Source: Actinomadura terrae (GTDB taxonomy: Bacteria; Actinomycetota; Actinomycetes; Streptosporangiales; Streptosporangiaceae). From it: a DNA stretch of 64,000 nt. Every line of letters starts with the position of its first letter. The stretch's first letter is position 1. Below the pieces are notes generated by a model that searched no databases, was not told the DNA's origin, and saw only the letters and a list, made by a program, of their open reading frames with translations. A program made the translations under genes and the position numbers. The stretch covers positions 84,815 to 148,814 of the forward strand of contig NZ_JAICDG010000009.1 of the NCBI RefSeq assembly GCF_022751215.1. Direction: 5' to 3'. Below, one piece after another: positions 51,549-60,803 of the stretch.

Positions 51549-53252
51549 GCGTTCCTCGGCCGCCATCGCCAGCAGCTCCTCGGCGTGGGCACGGCCGAGT
51601 TCGGAGTCCTCCAGGCCGGCGAGCATCCGCGACAGCTCCCGGACGCGGCCCTCCCGGTCGAGCGCGGTGACGCCGCTGCGGGTGACGGTGCCGTCGTCGG
51701 ACTTCTCGACCATCAGGTGCTGGTCGGCGAACGCGGCGACCTGCGGCAGGTGCGTGACGACGATCACCTGCGCGTTGCGGGCCAGCCGGGCGAGGCGGCG
51801 GCCGATCTCGACGGCCGCCTTGCCGCCGACGCCCGCGTCCACCTCGTCGAACACGAACGTCGGGACGGGATCGGCGCCCGCGAACACGACCTCGATCGCC
51901 AGCATCACCCGCGACAGCTCGCCGCCGGAGGCGCCCTTGTGCAGCGGCAGCGGCGGCGACCCGGGATGCGGCGCGAGCCGCACCTCGACCTCGTCGAGGC
52001 CGTGCGGGCCGTAGTCCTGCGACTGCGTGACGGTGACCTCGACGCGCGCGTGCGGCATCGCCAGCGCGGTCAGCTCCTCGGTGACGGCGCCGGAGAACCG
52101 CTCGGCGGCTCGGGTGCGGACGGCGGTCAGCTCGCCCGCCTCGGCGGCGAGCCGCTCGGCCAGCTCGGCGTGCTCGGCGCGCAGCTCCTCGATGCGGTCG
52201 TCGTCGCCCTCCAGCTCGGTCAGCCGCGCCGCCGAGCGCCGCGACCACTCCAGCACGGCCGCGACCGTCCCGTCCGGCCCGCCGTACTTGCGGGTCAGCG
52301 CGGTCAGCTCGGCCCGCCGCTCCTGGACGACGGCCAGCCGCGCCGGATCGGCGTCCACCGACTCGGCGTAGGAGGCGAGGTCGGTGCCGACGTCGGAGAC
52401 GAGGTAGCCCGCCTCGGCGAGCCGGTCGGCGAGGCCGGCCAGCTCCGGGTCGTGGTCGCGGACGGCGTCCAGGGCGTTGCGGGCCGCGCCGAGCAGGCTG
52501 ACGACGTTCGCCGCCTCGAACGCGGCGGCGGGGTCGCCGAGCAGCGCCTCGTGCGCGGAGTCGGCGGCGCCGTGCAGCGCGTCGGCGTGCCCGAGCCGCT
52601 CCTCCTCGGCGGCGAGCTCGACGTCCTCGCCGTCCTTCGGCCCGACCTTCTCGATCTCCTCCAGCCCGAACCGGAGCAGCTCGGCCTCCTGCTCGCGCTC
52701 GCGCGCCCGGGTGGTCAGCTCCTCCAGCAGCGCGCTCACCTGCCGGTGCCGCTGGTAGGCCTTGGTGTAGGCGCGCATGGGCTTGGTCAGCGCGCCGCCC
52801 GCGTACCGGTCGAGCGCGCCGCGCTGCCGGGCCGACTGGAGCAGCCGCTGCTGGTCGGACTGCCCGTGCACGGCGACCAGGTCGTCCGCGAGGTTGATCA
52901 GCACGCTCACCGGGACGGACCGGCCGCCGAGGAACGCGCGGGAGCGCCCCTCCGCCGACACCGACCGGGTGACGATCAGCGCGCCCTCGTCCAGCTCGCC
53001 GCCGGCCTCCTCGACGCGCTCGACGACCCGCCCGCCCGGATCGACGACGATCCGGCCCTCGACGGTGGCGCGGCCCGCGCCGGGGCGGACGCGCTGCGGG
53101 TCGGCGCGGCCCCCGAACATCAGCCCGAGGCTCGTCACCACCATCGTCTTGCCCGCGCCGGTCTCGCCGGTCACGACGTTGAACCCCGGCGACAGATCGA
53201 GCACGGCCTCGTCGATCACGCCGAGGCCCCGGATCCGCACCTCATCGACCAT
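51546..53252 (-). CDS. recN: DNA repair protein RecN
   Basis: SMC-like ATPase acting at double-strand breaks. The 568 residues have the N-terminal Walker A (SPGFNVVTGETGAGKTMVVT), a long coiled-coil middle (LLEELTTRAREREQEAELLR; RKYGGPDGTVAAVLEWSRRS) and the C-terminal ABC signature and Walker B (GGELSRVMLAIEVVFAGADP; VPTFVFDEVDAGVGGKAAVE). ATG at 53252 is chosen; a GTG at 53261 is possible. Order recN-nadK-tlyA (reading upstream) is standard in actinobacteria. Confidence 0.97.
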   Translation of the reverse strand: MVDEVRIRGLGVIDEAVLDLSPGFNVVTGETGAGKTMVVTSLGLMFGGRADPQRVRPGAGRATVEGRIVVDPGGRVVERVEEAGGELDEGALIVTRSVSAEGRSRAFLGGRSVPVSVLINLADDLVAVHGQSDQQRLLQSARQRGALDRYAGGALTKPMRAYTKAYQRHRQVSALLEELTTRAREREQEAELLRFGLEEIEKVGPKDGEDVELAAEEERLGHADALHGAADSAHEALLGDPAAAFEAANVVSLLGAARNALDAVRDHDPELAGLADRLAEAGYLVSDVGTDLASYAESVDADPARLAVVQERRAELTALTRKYGGPDGTVAAVLEWSRRSAARLTELEGDDDRIEELRAEHAELAERLAAEAGELTAVRTRAAERFSGAVTEELTALAMPHARVEVTVTQSQDYGPHGLDEVEVRLAPHPGSPPLPLHKGASGGELSRVMLAIEVVFAGADPVPTFVFDEVDAGVGGKAAVEIGRRLARLARNAQVIVVTHLPQVAAFADQHLMVEKSDDGTVTRSGVTALDREGRVRELSRMLAGLEDSELGRAHAEELLAMAAEER

Positions 53253-53311
53253 CGGACGCACCAGCGTCACAACCCTCCGCAAAACAGATCCCCGATCGGC
53301 GCCTGTGGAGA

Positions 53312-54256
53312 TTATCCCCTCTGCCCGTCCGGCGCCTCCCCGTCCTCGGTGGGCGAGGGGCGCGCGGGCTGCCTGACCCGCCCCCGCCACCCCGTCACGG
53401 GCAGGCCGAACTTGGTGACCAGCCGGTCGGTGAAGGGGGTGAGGTGCAGCCGCGCGAGCCGCACCGGCACGGCGCCCCTGCGGACCTCGACCCGTGCGCC
53501 CGGCGGCAGTTCGAGGGTGCGGCGCCCGTCGCACCACAGGACGGCGCGGGGGGTGCCGTCCAGCACCTCCACCGCGACCAGCGAGCGGGGCGACACCACC
53601 AGCGGGCGCGAGAACAGCGAGTGCGCGCTGATCGGGACGACCAGCATCGCCTCGACCTCCGGCCACACCACCGGCCCGCCCGCCGAGAACGCGTACGCGG
53701 TGGACCCGGTCGGCGTCGCGCACACCACCCCGTCGCAGCCCCAGTTCGACAGCGGGCGGCCGTCGATCTCGGCGACGACCTCCAGCATCCGCTCCCGCTC
53801 GGCCTTCTCGATGCTCGCCTCGTTCAGCGCCCACGTGGTGCCCATCACCGAGCCGTTGCGGCGGACGGTGACGTCAATCGTCATCCGCTCCTCGACGTCG
53901 TAGCGGCGCTCGACGACGCGGTCGACGGTCGCGGCGAGGTCGTCGCGCTCGGCCTCGGCCAGGAACCCGACGTGCCCGAGGTTGACGCCGAGCAGCGGCG
54001 TGCCGGACGTGCGGGTCAGGTCGGCGGCGCGCAGCAGCGTCCCGTCCCCGCCGAGGACCATGACGACCTCGGCGTCCTCGGCGGCGGCGGTGCCGGGCCT
54101 GACGTCGACGCCCGCGCAGCCGATGTCGGCCGCCTCGCCCTCCAGCACCCGCACCGAGATCCCGGCCGCGCCGAGCCGCTCGATGACCAGCTGGGCGCTG
54201 CGGACCGCCTCGCGGCGCCCGGTGTGCGCAACGACCAGCACCGATCTCTCGCTCAT
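53312..54256 (-). CDS. nadK: NAD kinase
   Basis: Phosphorylates NAD to NADP. The 314 residues carry the GGDG box (VMVLGGDGTLLRAADL), LGVNLGHVGFLAEAER, NEASIEKAERERMLEV and the substrate loop CATPTGSTAYAFSAGGPVV. The ATG at 54256 is supported by homology beginning at SERSVLVVAHTGR. A Pro/Glu-rich tail of about 20 residues follows the fold. It sits between tlyA and recN. Confidence 0.97.
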   Translation of the reverse strand: MSERSVLVVAHTGRREAVRSAQLVIERLGAAGISVRVLEGEAADIGCAGVDVRPGTAAAEDAEVVMVLGGDGTLLRAADLTRTSGTPLLGVNLGHVGFLAEAERDDLAATVDRVVERRYDVEERMTIDVTVRRNGSVMGTTWALNEASIEKAERERMLEVVAEIDGRPLSNWGCDGVVCATPTGSTAYAFSAGGPVVWPEVEAMLVVPISAHSLFSRPLVVSPRSLVAVEVLDGTPRAVLWCDGRRTLELPPGARVEVRRGAVPVRLARLHLTPFTDRLVTKFGLPVTGWRGRVRQPARPSPTEDGEAPDGQRG

Positions 54257-54350
54257 AGCCACGCTCCACTCCACCCGCCGCATGCCGCGCCCCGGTGCGG
54301 GGCCGGCCTCCGGATCAACGCCCGCTGTGTGGGTGACGGTGCCCGGACGT

Positions 54351-55148
54351 TCACCGCGGGCCCTCCGCGATCGCCTTCGCCAGGTCCTCGTCCTCCAGGG
54401 GCGGGGCCCCGGCGCGCAGCCAGAGGAAGTACTCCACGTTGCCGGACGGCCCCGGCAGCGGGCTCGCGGTCACGCCCAGCACCCCGAGCCCCAGCGCGCC
54501 CGCGTGCGCGGCGACCCCGCGCACCGCCTCGGCGCGCAGCTCGGGGTCGCGGACGACGCCGCCCGCGCCGACGCGGTCCTTGCCGACCTCGAACTGCGGC
54601 TTCACCATGAGCGCGTAGTCGGCGTCCGGTGCGGCGCAGCGCCGCACCGGGTCGAGGACCAGCTTCAGTGAGATGAACGACAGGTCGCCGACGACGAGGT
54701 CGGGCGTCCCGCCGAGCATGCCGGGCTCCAGGTCGCGGATGTTGACCCGCTCCAGGACGGTGACCCGCTCGTCGGTGCGCAGCGACCAGGCGATCTGCCC
54801 GTATCCGACGTCCACGGCGTCCACGTGCGCGGCGCCCGCGCGCAGCAGCACGTCGGTGAACCCGCCGGTCGAGGCGCCCGCGTCCAGGCAGCGGCGGCCC
54901 GCCACCTCCAGCCCGGCGAACGCGGCGAGCGCGCCCGCGAGCTTGTGGCCGCCGCGCGAGACGTAGCCGGGGCCGGTGTCGGCCTCGTCCACGACGATCG
55001 CGGCGCCGGTCTCGACCTGCGTGGCCGCCTTCCCGGCGCGCTGCCCGCCGACCCGCACCCGCCCGTCCACGATCAGCTGCGACGCCTGCTCGCGCGAGCG
55101 CGCCAGGCCGCGCCGGACCAGCTCCGCGTCGAGCCGCCGTCTGCTCAT
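54351..55148 (-). CDS. tlyA: TlyA family rRNA 2'-O-methyltransferase
   Basis: A 265-residue protein with an N-terminal S4 RNA-binding domain (RRLDAELVRRGLARSREQAS) and an FtsJ-like methyltransferase (CLDAGASTGGFTDVLLRAGA, DLVVGDLSFISLKLVLDPV, ALMVKPQFEVGKDRVG). TlyA methylates ribose C2' in 16S and 23S rRNA and influences capreomycin sensitivity in mycobacteria. Its ATG overlaps the previous stop (ATGA). Confidence 0.95.
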   Translation of the reverse strand: MSRRRLDAELVRRGLARSREQASQLIVDGRVRVGGQRAGKAATQVETGAAIVVDEADTGPGYVSRGGHKLAGALAAFAGLEVAGRRCLDAGASTGGFTDVLLRAGAAHVDAVDVGYGQIAWSLRTDERVTVLERVNIRDLEPGMLGGTPDLVVGDLSFISLKLVLDPVRRCAAPDADYALMVKPQFEVGKDRVGAGGVVRDPELRAEAVRGVAAHAGALGLGVLGVTASPLPGPSGNVEYFLWLRAGAPPLEDEDLAKAIAEGPR

Positions 55149-55552
55149 CCGCGGTTTCCCGCGATTCCGGGGGCGCCGGGGGCGACGGTGTCCGCCGGAC
55201 GGGGCCGCAGGGCGCTCGGGAAGGCGGGCCGCTGCGGCTGCCCTGCCTGCGCCGGGTACCCCGGCTGAGCGGGGTGCTCGTCCTCGTCGGCGTCGGCGAG
55301 GAGTTCCTGGAGCCGCTGGTGGACGTCCTCGAAGATCTCCACGTGCTCGGGGACGGGGCGTCCGGGCAGGTCGCCGAGCCGGGCCAGCGCGGCGTCCACG
55401 CGCGGGTCGCCGGTGGGCTCGGGCGGCGGGGCCGCCGCGACCTCCGGCTCCCGCTCCGCGGCGCTCTCCGCGGCCGCCGCGCCGGCGTCGCCGGTCGCGC
55501 CGGGGTCTCCGGCGTCCCCGGCGCGCGGCTCCGGCACCTCGTCGGACATCAC
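55145..55552 (-). CDS. Small hypothetical protein upstream of tlyA
   Basis: A 135-residue protein, mostly Ala/Pro/Glu low complexity, with one likely helical core (DPRVDAALARLGDLPGRPVP; EHVEIFEDVHQRLQELLADA). The core resembles the small proteins often found just upstream of tlyA in actinomycetes. Two ATGs in tandem (55552 and 55549) could start it. The stop overlaps the tlyA start. Function unknown. Confidence 0.7.
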   Translation of the reverse strand: MMSDEVPEPRAGDAGDPGATGDAGAAAAESAAEREPEVAAAPPPEPTGDPRVDAALARLGDLPGRPVPEHVEIFEDVHQRLQELLADADEDEHPAQPGYPAQAGQPQRPAFPSALRPRPADTVAPGAPGIAGNRG

Positions 55553-55665
55553 GTTCCACCTCCCAGTGGCACCCGGCGCACGCGCCGGGTCGCTCCGGTC
55601 TCGGTCAGAACGCTACCGTCCATTCACGACAGCGTCGCCGACCGAACGGGGGGTAGGGCCGGACC

Positions 55666-56007
55666 ATGGCGACCGACGAGGAGTGCCGGGCGGCGCTGGG
55701 CCGCGTCGCCGAGCGCCTGGCCCTGGTGGACGCCGAGCGCTTGGCCGAGCACGTGGTGGAGCGCACGATCAGCTGCCGCGTCCCCGATCTGGGGCTCGCG
55801 TACCGGACGCGCCTGCATCCGGGCGGGCTGGACGCGGTCACGCCCGACCCCGCCCCGCGCGACGCGCAGGTCAGGCTCACCGTGGCCAGCGACGACCTGG
55901 TCGCGCTGGCCGACGACGAGCTGAGCCCCGCCAAGGCGTGGGCCACCGGCCGCCTCAAGATCGAGGCGAGCCTGCTCGACCTGCTGCGCCTGCGCAAACT
56001 GCTCTGA
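55666..56007 (+). CDS. SCP2 sterol-binding-domain protein
   Basis: A 113-residue stand-alone SCP2-fold protein (LAEHVVERTISCRVPDLGLA; QVRLTVASDDLVALADDELS; AKAWATGRLKIEASLLDLLR). The fold binds lipids or acyl-CoA; the ligand is unknown. It is divergent from the small gene upstream of tlyA. Confidence 0.85.
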   Translation: MATDEECRAALGRVAERLALVDAERLAEHVVERTISCRVPDLGLAYRTRLHPGGLDAVTPDPAPRDAQVRLTVASDDLVALADDELSPAKAWATGRLKIEASLLDLLRLRKLL

Positions 56008-56044
56008 CCGAGCTGGCAGTGGGCCCGGTGGTCAGCGGGCCCGG

Positions 56045-57124
56045 TCAGCGTGCGTGGTAGGCGCGCGGCAGCCGGAGTCCGCGCGCGGCCATGACGGTGC
56101 GGAGCCGGTCGGGGTAGTCGGTGATGAGGCCGTCCACGCCGTCGTCGATGAGCTTGTTCATGGTCGGCGCGTCGTCCACGGTCCAGGGGACGACCTTCAG
56201 CCCGAGCCGGTGCGCCTCGGCGACCATGGCCTTCGTCACGTAGGGGCGGTAGCCGGGGTCGGTGACCTTGCCGTCCTGCGGGAAGCCGTGCACCGGCGAG
56301 AACGCCGACGCGCCGAACGACCGGACGGCCCGCAGCGGGTCGCCGCCGAAGTCGTCGATGTCGATCCCGCCCAGCCACGGCGACTTCCCGGGCTGGCCCG
56401 TCTGGAGGAAGTCGTAGTTGGTCAGCGCGACCAGCGGCAGCCTCGGCTCGACCCGCCGCATCCGCATCAGCGCGCCCCAATCGAAGCTCTGGATCGTCAC
56501 CTGCCGCAGCAGGCCCGCGCGCCTGACCTCGCGCGCCGTCACGCGGACGAACTGCTCGCGCGGCGCCGTCTCGCTGGGCGCCCCCGCCTCCACCTTGGTC
56601 TCGACGTTCAGCTTCACCCCGTGCGCCCGGTACCGGTGGACGAGCCCGAACACCTCGCGCAGCAGCGGCATCCGCGCGCCGGGCGCGGCCTTCTGGCCGG
56701 GGAAGTTCGGCAGCGTCCGGGAACCGCAGTCGAGGGTCCGCACCTGCTTCAGCGTGAGCGTGTTGACGTACTTCCCAGCGTAGGGGTACTCGGGGTCGCC
56801 GGGCGTGGCGGGGCCCGTGTCCTGGCACTTCGCGGGGTTGACCTTGCGGTCGTGGGTGACGACGGCCTGCCCGTCCTCGGTGATCTGCACGTCCAGCTCC
56901 AGCGTGCTCACGCCCAGCTCCAGGGCGTTCGCGAACGCCGGGAGCGTGCTCTCGACCACCAGGCCGATCCCGCCCCGGTGGGCCTGGAGGTCGAACGCCT
57001 TCCGGTGCCCGGGGTGCCCGTGTCCCGGGCGCCCGTGCGCTTCTCCCGCGAAGGCGGGTCCTGCCGTGCCCAGCATCAGAGCGGTGAGGCCCACCGCCAG
57101 GGCGGTACGACGCATGCCTCTCAT
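56045..57124 (-). CDS. Secreted glycerophosphodiester phosphodiesterase
   Basis: A 359-residue exported GDPD that splits glycerophosphodiesters to glycerol-3-phosphate and an alcohol. A Sec signal (TALAVGLTALMLGTAGPAFA) precedes a His-rich spacer (GEAHGRPGHGHPGHR). The TIM barrel has LQAHRGGIGLVVESTLPAFA, LELDVQITEDGQAVVTHDRK (catalytic His, Glu/Asp) and the C-terminal KLIDDGVDGLITDYPDRLR. Two start codons (MRGMRR) are possible. Confidence 0.93.
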   Translation of the reverse strand: MRGMRRTALAVGLTALMLGTAGPAFAGEAHGRPGHGHPGHRKAFDLQAHRGGIGLVVESTLPAFANALELGVSTLELDVQITEDGQAVVTHDRKVNPAKCQDTGPATPGDPEYPYAGKYVNTLTLKQVRTLDCGSRTLPNFPGQKAAPGARMPLLREVFGLVHRYRAHGVKLNVETKVEAGAPSETAPREQFVRVTAREVRRAGLLRQVTIQSFDWGALMRMRRVEPRLPLVALTNYDFLQTGQPGKSPWLGGIDIDDFGGDPLRAVRSFGASAFSPVHGFPQDGKVTDPGYRPYVTKAMVAEAHRLGLKVVPWTVDDAPTMNKLIDDGVDGLITDYPDRLRTVMAARGLRLPRAYHAR

Positions 57125-57247
57125 GACCGGCTCCCTTCCGTGTCCTGCGGGTCCGCCGACGCGGCCCGCCGGACACGGTCGGGTGCCCGCGCGACGGCCA
57201 GGGGTGCAACCGGTGGCCCCCGGGGGAACGGTCGATGTCCCTCCAGG

Positions 57248-58264
57248 TCAGTGGTAGGCGAGGCCAAGGGTGTCGAGGGCGCCGGTGAGGGCGTCGGCGG
57301 GCGGCGCGTCGCCGGTCTCCCAGGCGGCGGACGCCAGCGCGCGGAGGCCGTCGTAGGGGTCGCCGGAGCCGGTGAGGCCGATCGCGCCGCCACCGGCCGC
57401 ACGCGCCGTCCAGCCGCCGCAGTGGTGGCCCTCGCCGTCACGGACCGGCTCCGGATGCGCGGCGAGCAGGCCGGTCAGGTCGGGGGCGAGGAAGCTCGGC
57501 CGCCGGTGGGGCGGGGCGGTGAGCACCTGGAGGTGGTCGGTGACGCCGGTGAAGACCAGCAGACTGTCGGCGCCGCCGTTGTGGGCGCCCTCGATGTCGG
57601 TGTCGAGCCGGTCGCCGACCACGAGCGGGCGCCGCGCCCCGGTCCGCCGCACCGACTCCTGGTGCAGCGGGCGTTCGGGCTTGCCCGCGACGAGCGGCTC
57701 GACGCCGGTCGCGGAGGTGATCACCCGCAGCAGCGCGCCGTTGCCCGGGTTCGGCCGCGCGCCGCCGCCCGGGATCGTCAGGTCGGCGTTCGAGCCGACG
57801 AACAGGGCGCCCCCGGCGACCGCCTGCGCGCCCTCGGAGATCAGGTCGTAGGAGATCCCCGGGGAGAACCCCTGCACGATGGCGGCGGGACGCTCGGAGG
57901 CCACCGACACCGGCCGCAGCCCCTCCGCGTACAGGGCTTGGCGCAGCCCAATCCCGCCCACCACCAGCACCGCCGACCCGGCGGGCACCCGCTCGGCGAT
58001 CAACCGGGCCGCGGCCTGCGCCGAGGTGACGACGTCCTCCGGGGACGCGGGGACGCCCACGTCCGACAGCAGCGCCGCGACCGCCGACGGCGTCCGGGAC
58101 GCGTTGTTGGTGACGAACGCCAGCCGCTGCCCGGCCGCGCGGGCCTTGCCGAGCGACTCGGCCGCCCCGGGCACCGGACGCCGTCCGATGTAGACCACAC
58201 CGTCCAGGTCGAGCAGGGCGACGTCGTACGCCTCGCTCAGCGGGCGGTCACAGGCTTTCATCAT
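57248..58264 (-). CDS. HAD-IIA family sugar-phosphatase-like hydrolase
   Basis: A 338-residue NagD/PGP-type HAD phosphatase: ALLDLDGVVYIGRRPVPGAA (nucleophile Asp), LAFVTNNASRTPSAVAALLS, VAGKPERPLHQE (motif III lysine) and LVVGDRLDTDIEGAHNGGAD (motif IV). The last 80 residues are a less conserved extension. ATG at 58264 has GTAGGGAGC before it. Substrate unknown. Confidence 0.92.
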   Translation of the reverse strand: MMKACDRPLSEAYDVALLDLDGVVYIGRRPVPGAAESLGKARAAGQRLAFVTNNASRTPSAVAALLSDVGVPASPEDVVTSAQAAARLIAERVPAGSAVLVVGGIGLRQALYAEGLRPVSVASERPAAIVQGFSPGISYDLISEGAQAVAGGALFVGSNADLTIPGGGARPNPGNGALLRVITSATGVEPLVAGKPERPLHQESVRRTGARRPLVVGDRLDTDIEGAHNGGADSLLVFTGVTDHLQVLTAPPHRRPSFLAPDLTGLLAAHPEPVRDGEGHHCGGWTARAAGGGAIGLTGSGDPYDGLRALASAAWETGDAPPADALTGALDTLGLAYH

Positions 58265-58348
58265 GCTCCCTACGGTCGAGGTTGCGAGGGTCGGGCGGTC
58301 AAGCGTGTTGCACAGCGACCTCAGCGGTCGCGCGGGCGCGTTAGCTGA

Positions 58349-58384
58349 GCGGTGGGGCCGACGCCGAAGGCGAGGCCCCACCGC
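58349..58384. repeat. Strong 11-bp palindrome between HAD and TPR genes
   Basis: GCGGTGGGGCC (58349-58359) and GGCCCCACCGC (58374-58384) form a perfect stem around a smaller GCC/GGC hairpin. A second stem CACGTCCC / GGGACGTG lies at 58424-58431 and 58446-58453. On the minus strand both follow the TPR stop and could terminate it. The first has the look of a dispersed genomic palindrome. Confidence 0.6.
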
Positions 58385-58462
58385 GAAGATCGCGAAGCGA
58401 TTCCGCGCCCGCCAAGGCACGGTCACGTCCCGAGCCGCCAGGCGAGGGACGTGGGCCGGGAC

Positions 58463-58939
58463 TCAATCAAGGCTGCGGGACGCGAGGGTCGCCCTGGCGT
58501 GCCGGAGGGCCCGCGCGTAGTCGTCGTTGTCGGGACGCATCGCCACGGCGAGCGCCAGATGCTGGACGGCGCCCTCGAAGTCGCCCATGCGGCTGAGCGC
58601 GAGGCCCAGCCCGAAGCGCGCGTAGTCCTCGGCGGGCTCCTCCTCGACGATCTCCCGGAAGCTCTCGGCCGCCGCGCCGAACTCCCGGGCGCCGAACTGC
58701 GCGCGGCCGAGCGCCTCCCGGATGCTGTGCGAGTCCGGCTCGGCGTCGGCGGCGCGCGCCAGCAGCTGGAGCGCGGCCGCCGCGCTGCCCGCGCGCAGGA
58801 GCTCCAGACCGCGCGTGTACCACTCGTAGACCCCGCCGCCGGGCTGCGCGTCCTGCCCGTCGGAGGAGTTAGGGTCGTCCGGATTTCCTGGACCGTTCCC
58901 GGGGGAATCCTCTGGTCGTCCCGGTCCTTGCACACTCAC
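58463..58939 (-). CDS. TPR-repeat protein
   Basis: A 158-residue protein with about three TPR units (WYTRGLELLRAGSAAAALQL; SIREALGRAQFGAREFGAAA; ARFGLGLALSRMGDFEGAVQ) after an acidic/Asn-rich start. TPRs bind protein partners; none is evident. GTG at 58939 is five bases after GGGAGG; a second GTG at 58933 is possible. Divergent from the DUF1015 gene. Confidence 0.85.
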   Translation of the reverse strand: MSVQGPGRPEDSPGNGPGNPDDPNSSDGQDAQPGGGVYEWYTRGLELLRAGSAAAALQLLARAADAEPDSHSIREALGRAQFGAREFGAAAESFREIVEEEPAEDYARFGLGLALSRMGDFEGAVQHLALAVAMRPDNDDYARALRHARATLASRSLD

Positions 58940-59011
58940 GTGGACCTCCCCTCGGACTCTGATCACCTCGACGGTACCCGGAGGCTGGACACGGACCCGT
59001 CCGTGGTTACC

Positions 59012-60355
59012 ATGCCCACGGTGGACGACGACCTCCCCTCCGGGCTCGCCCCGGACGAGTTCAGTGCCGAGATCTTCGGTACGGCGGGACCCCCGGCCGG
59101 AGGCGGCCTGGAACTGGCCCCGTTCCGCGGCGTCCGCTTCGTCCCCGAGGTGGTCGGCGACCTGGCCGCCGTCACCTCGCCGCCGTACGACCTGATCGAC
59201 GACGCGGCAGCGCTGCGGCTGCGGGCCTCCGGCGGGTACAATATCGTCCGGCTGAACATGCCGCGGGCGGCGGGCGAGAGCTACCACGAGGCGGGGGCAC
59301 TGCTGCGCCGCTGGCTGGACGAGGGCGCACTCACGCTCGACCCCGTCCCCGCCCTCTACGTCTACGAGGCCGCGACGGACGAGACGGTCCTGCAACGCGG
59401 CCTGATCGGCGCGCTCGGGCTACGCGCGGAGGCGGACGGGGTCGTCCTGCCGCACGAGAACGTCTTCCCCGGACCGGTCCGCGACCGGCTGGCGCTGATG
59501 TCGGCCGCCCGCGCCAACCTGGAGCCGATCTTCCTGGTGTATGAGGGCGGCGGGGACGCGACGCGGGTCGCCGACGACGCCGCCGCCGAGGCCCCGCTGC
59601 TGGAGTTCCGCTCCGGCGACGGCCTGACCCATCGGCTCTGGCGGATCACCGACCCGTCCCTGCACGCGCGCGTCGCCGCCGATCTCCGCGACCGGCGAGC
59701 CCTGATCGCCGACGGCCACCACCGCTACGCGACCTACCGCGCCCTCCAGGCCCGCCACCGGGCCGCCGGGAACGGTTCCGGCCCGTGGGACCGGGGCCTC
59801 GCGCTCCTCGTCGACTCCACCCGCTACCCACCGCACCTGGGCGCGATCCACCGCGTCCTGCCGAGCCTGCCCCCCGGCGTCGCCGTCGAGACGGCCCGGC
59901 ATGTGTTCGATGTCACACCGATCACCGGCGAACGCGCGGCTCTGGAGGCGCTGGCCGAGGCGCCGCGTCCGGCGTTCCTGCTCGGCGGCGGTGAGGCGTT
60001 CCACTTGCTCACCGGCCCCGACCCGGCCGCCCTGGCGCGCGCGCTGCCCGCCGAGCACTCCGCGCGGTGGCGCGGGCTCGACACCGCCGTCCTCGACCAC
60101 CTGCTGATCGGCGGCGTGTGGCGGATTCCCGCGAACGAGAACGCCATCGAGGTCGTCCACGACGACCCGTCCGCCGCGACCGCGCGCGCCCGCCGCACCG
60201 GCGGCACGTCGGTGATCCTCAACCCGCTCGGCGTCGAGGACGTCCTGGCCGTCGCGGGCGGCGGCGAGCGGGTCCCGCGCAAGTCCACCTCGTTCGGCCC
60301 CAAACCGCGCACGGGCCTCGTCCTGCGCCTTCTCGACCCCGGGAGCGACCGTTGA
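59012..60355 (+). CDS. DUF1015 family protein
   Basis: A 447-residue protein of unknown function conserved across bacteria: ELAPFRGVRFVPEVVGDLAA, AVTSPPYDLIDDAAALRLRA, NIVRLNMPRA, VLPHENVFPGPVRDRLALMS and the hallmark LIADGHHRYATYRALQARHR. The ATG at 59012 fits the family start, while the upstream frame lies over the divergent TPR gene. Its stop overlaps the start of the Nudix gene (TTGA). Confidence 0.9.
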   Translation: MPTVDDDLPSGLAPDEFSAEIFGTAGPPAGGGLELAPFRGVRFVPEVVGDLAAVTSPPYDLIDDAAALRLRASGGYNIVRLNMPRAAGESYHEAGALLRRWLDEGALTLDPVPALYVYEAATDETVLQRGLIGALGLRAEADGVVLPHENVFPGPVRDRLALMSAARANLEPIFLVYEGGGDATRVADDAAAEAPLLEFRSGDGLTHRLWRITDPSLHARVAADLRDRRALIADGHHRYATYRALQARHRAAGNGSGPWDRGLALLVDSTRYPPHLGAIHRVLPSLPPGVAVETARHVFDVTPITGERAALEALAEAPRPAFLLGGGEAFHLLTGPDPAALARALPAEHSARWRGLDTAVLDHLLIGGVWRIPANENAIEVVHDDPSAATARARRTGGTSVILNPLGVEDVLAVAGGGERVPRKSTSFGPKPRTGLVLRLLDPGSDR

Positions 60356-60744
60356 TCGACAAGATCGCCTGGATCCATCTGGTGGACGGGCGGGTGCTCA
60401 GCACGCGCTCCCACGGCAAGGACGCCTACTACCTGCCCGGCGGCAAGCGCGAGCCCGGCGAGTCAGACGAGCAAACCCTCGTCCGGGAGATCAAGGAGGA
60501 GCTGACCGCCGACCTCGTCCCGGACACGATCACGCATCTCGGCACCTGGGAGGCCCAGGCGCACGGCCACACCGAGGGGATCGTCGTCCGCATGACGTGC
60601 TACACCGCCGACCACACGGGCGAACTCACCGCCAGCAGCGAGATCGCGGAGGTCGTCTGGCTCGGCTACGCCGACCGCCCCCGCGTCTCCCCCGTCGACC
60701 AGCTCATCTTCGACGACCTGCACGCCGACGGCCGCCTGCTCTGA
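60352..60744 (+). CDS. Nudix hydrolase
   Basis: A 130-residue Nudix protein with the box GGKREPGESDEQTLVREIKE followed by EL. This gives GX5EX7REUXEE, but the next position is Leu-Thr rather than the usual Gly, so activity should be checked. The start is TTG at 60352, sharing four bases with the DUF1015 stop. It resembles small Nudix NTP pyrophosphatases; the substrate is unknown. Confidence 0.88.
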   Translation: MIDKIAWIHLVDGRVLSTRSHGKDAYYLPGGKREPGESDEQTLVREIKEELTADLVPDTITHLGTWEAQAHGHTEGIVVRMTCYTADHTGELTASSEIAEVVWLGYADRPRVSPVDQLIFDDLHADGRLL

Positions 60745-60803
60745 GCGGGACGGCCGAGCGGTGCGGCTGGCCGCCGGGCCGTGCCGGGGACGATGATCGT
60801 GGC

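Noticed and set aside
58265..58462. A tRNA or small RNA gene in the HAD-TPR gap
   Set aside because: The strong stems do not form a cloverleaf, and no T-loop GTTCGAATC-type sequence is present.
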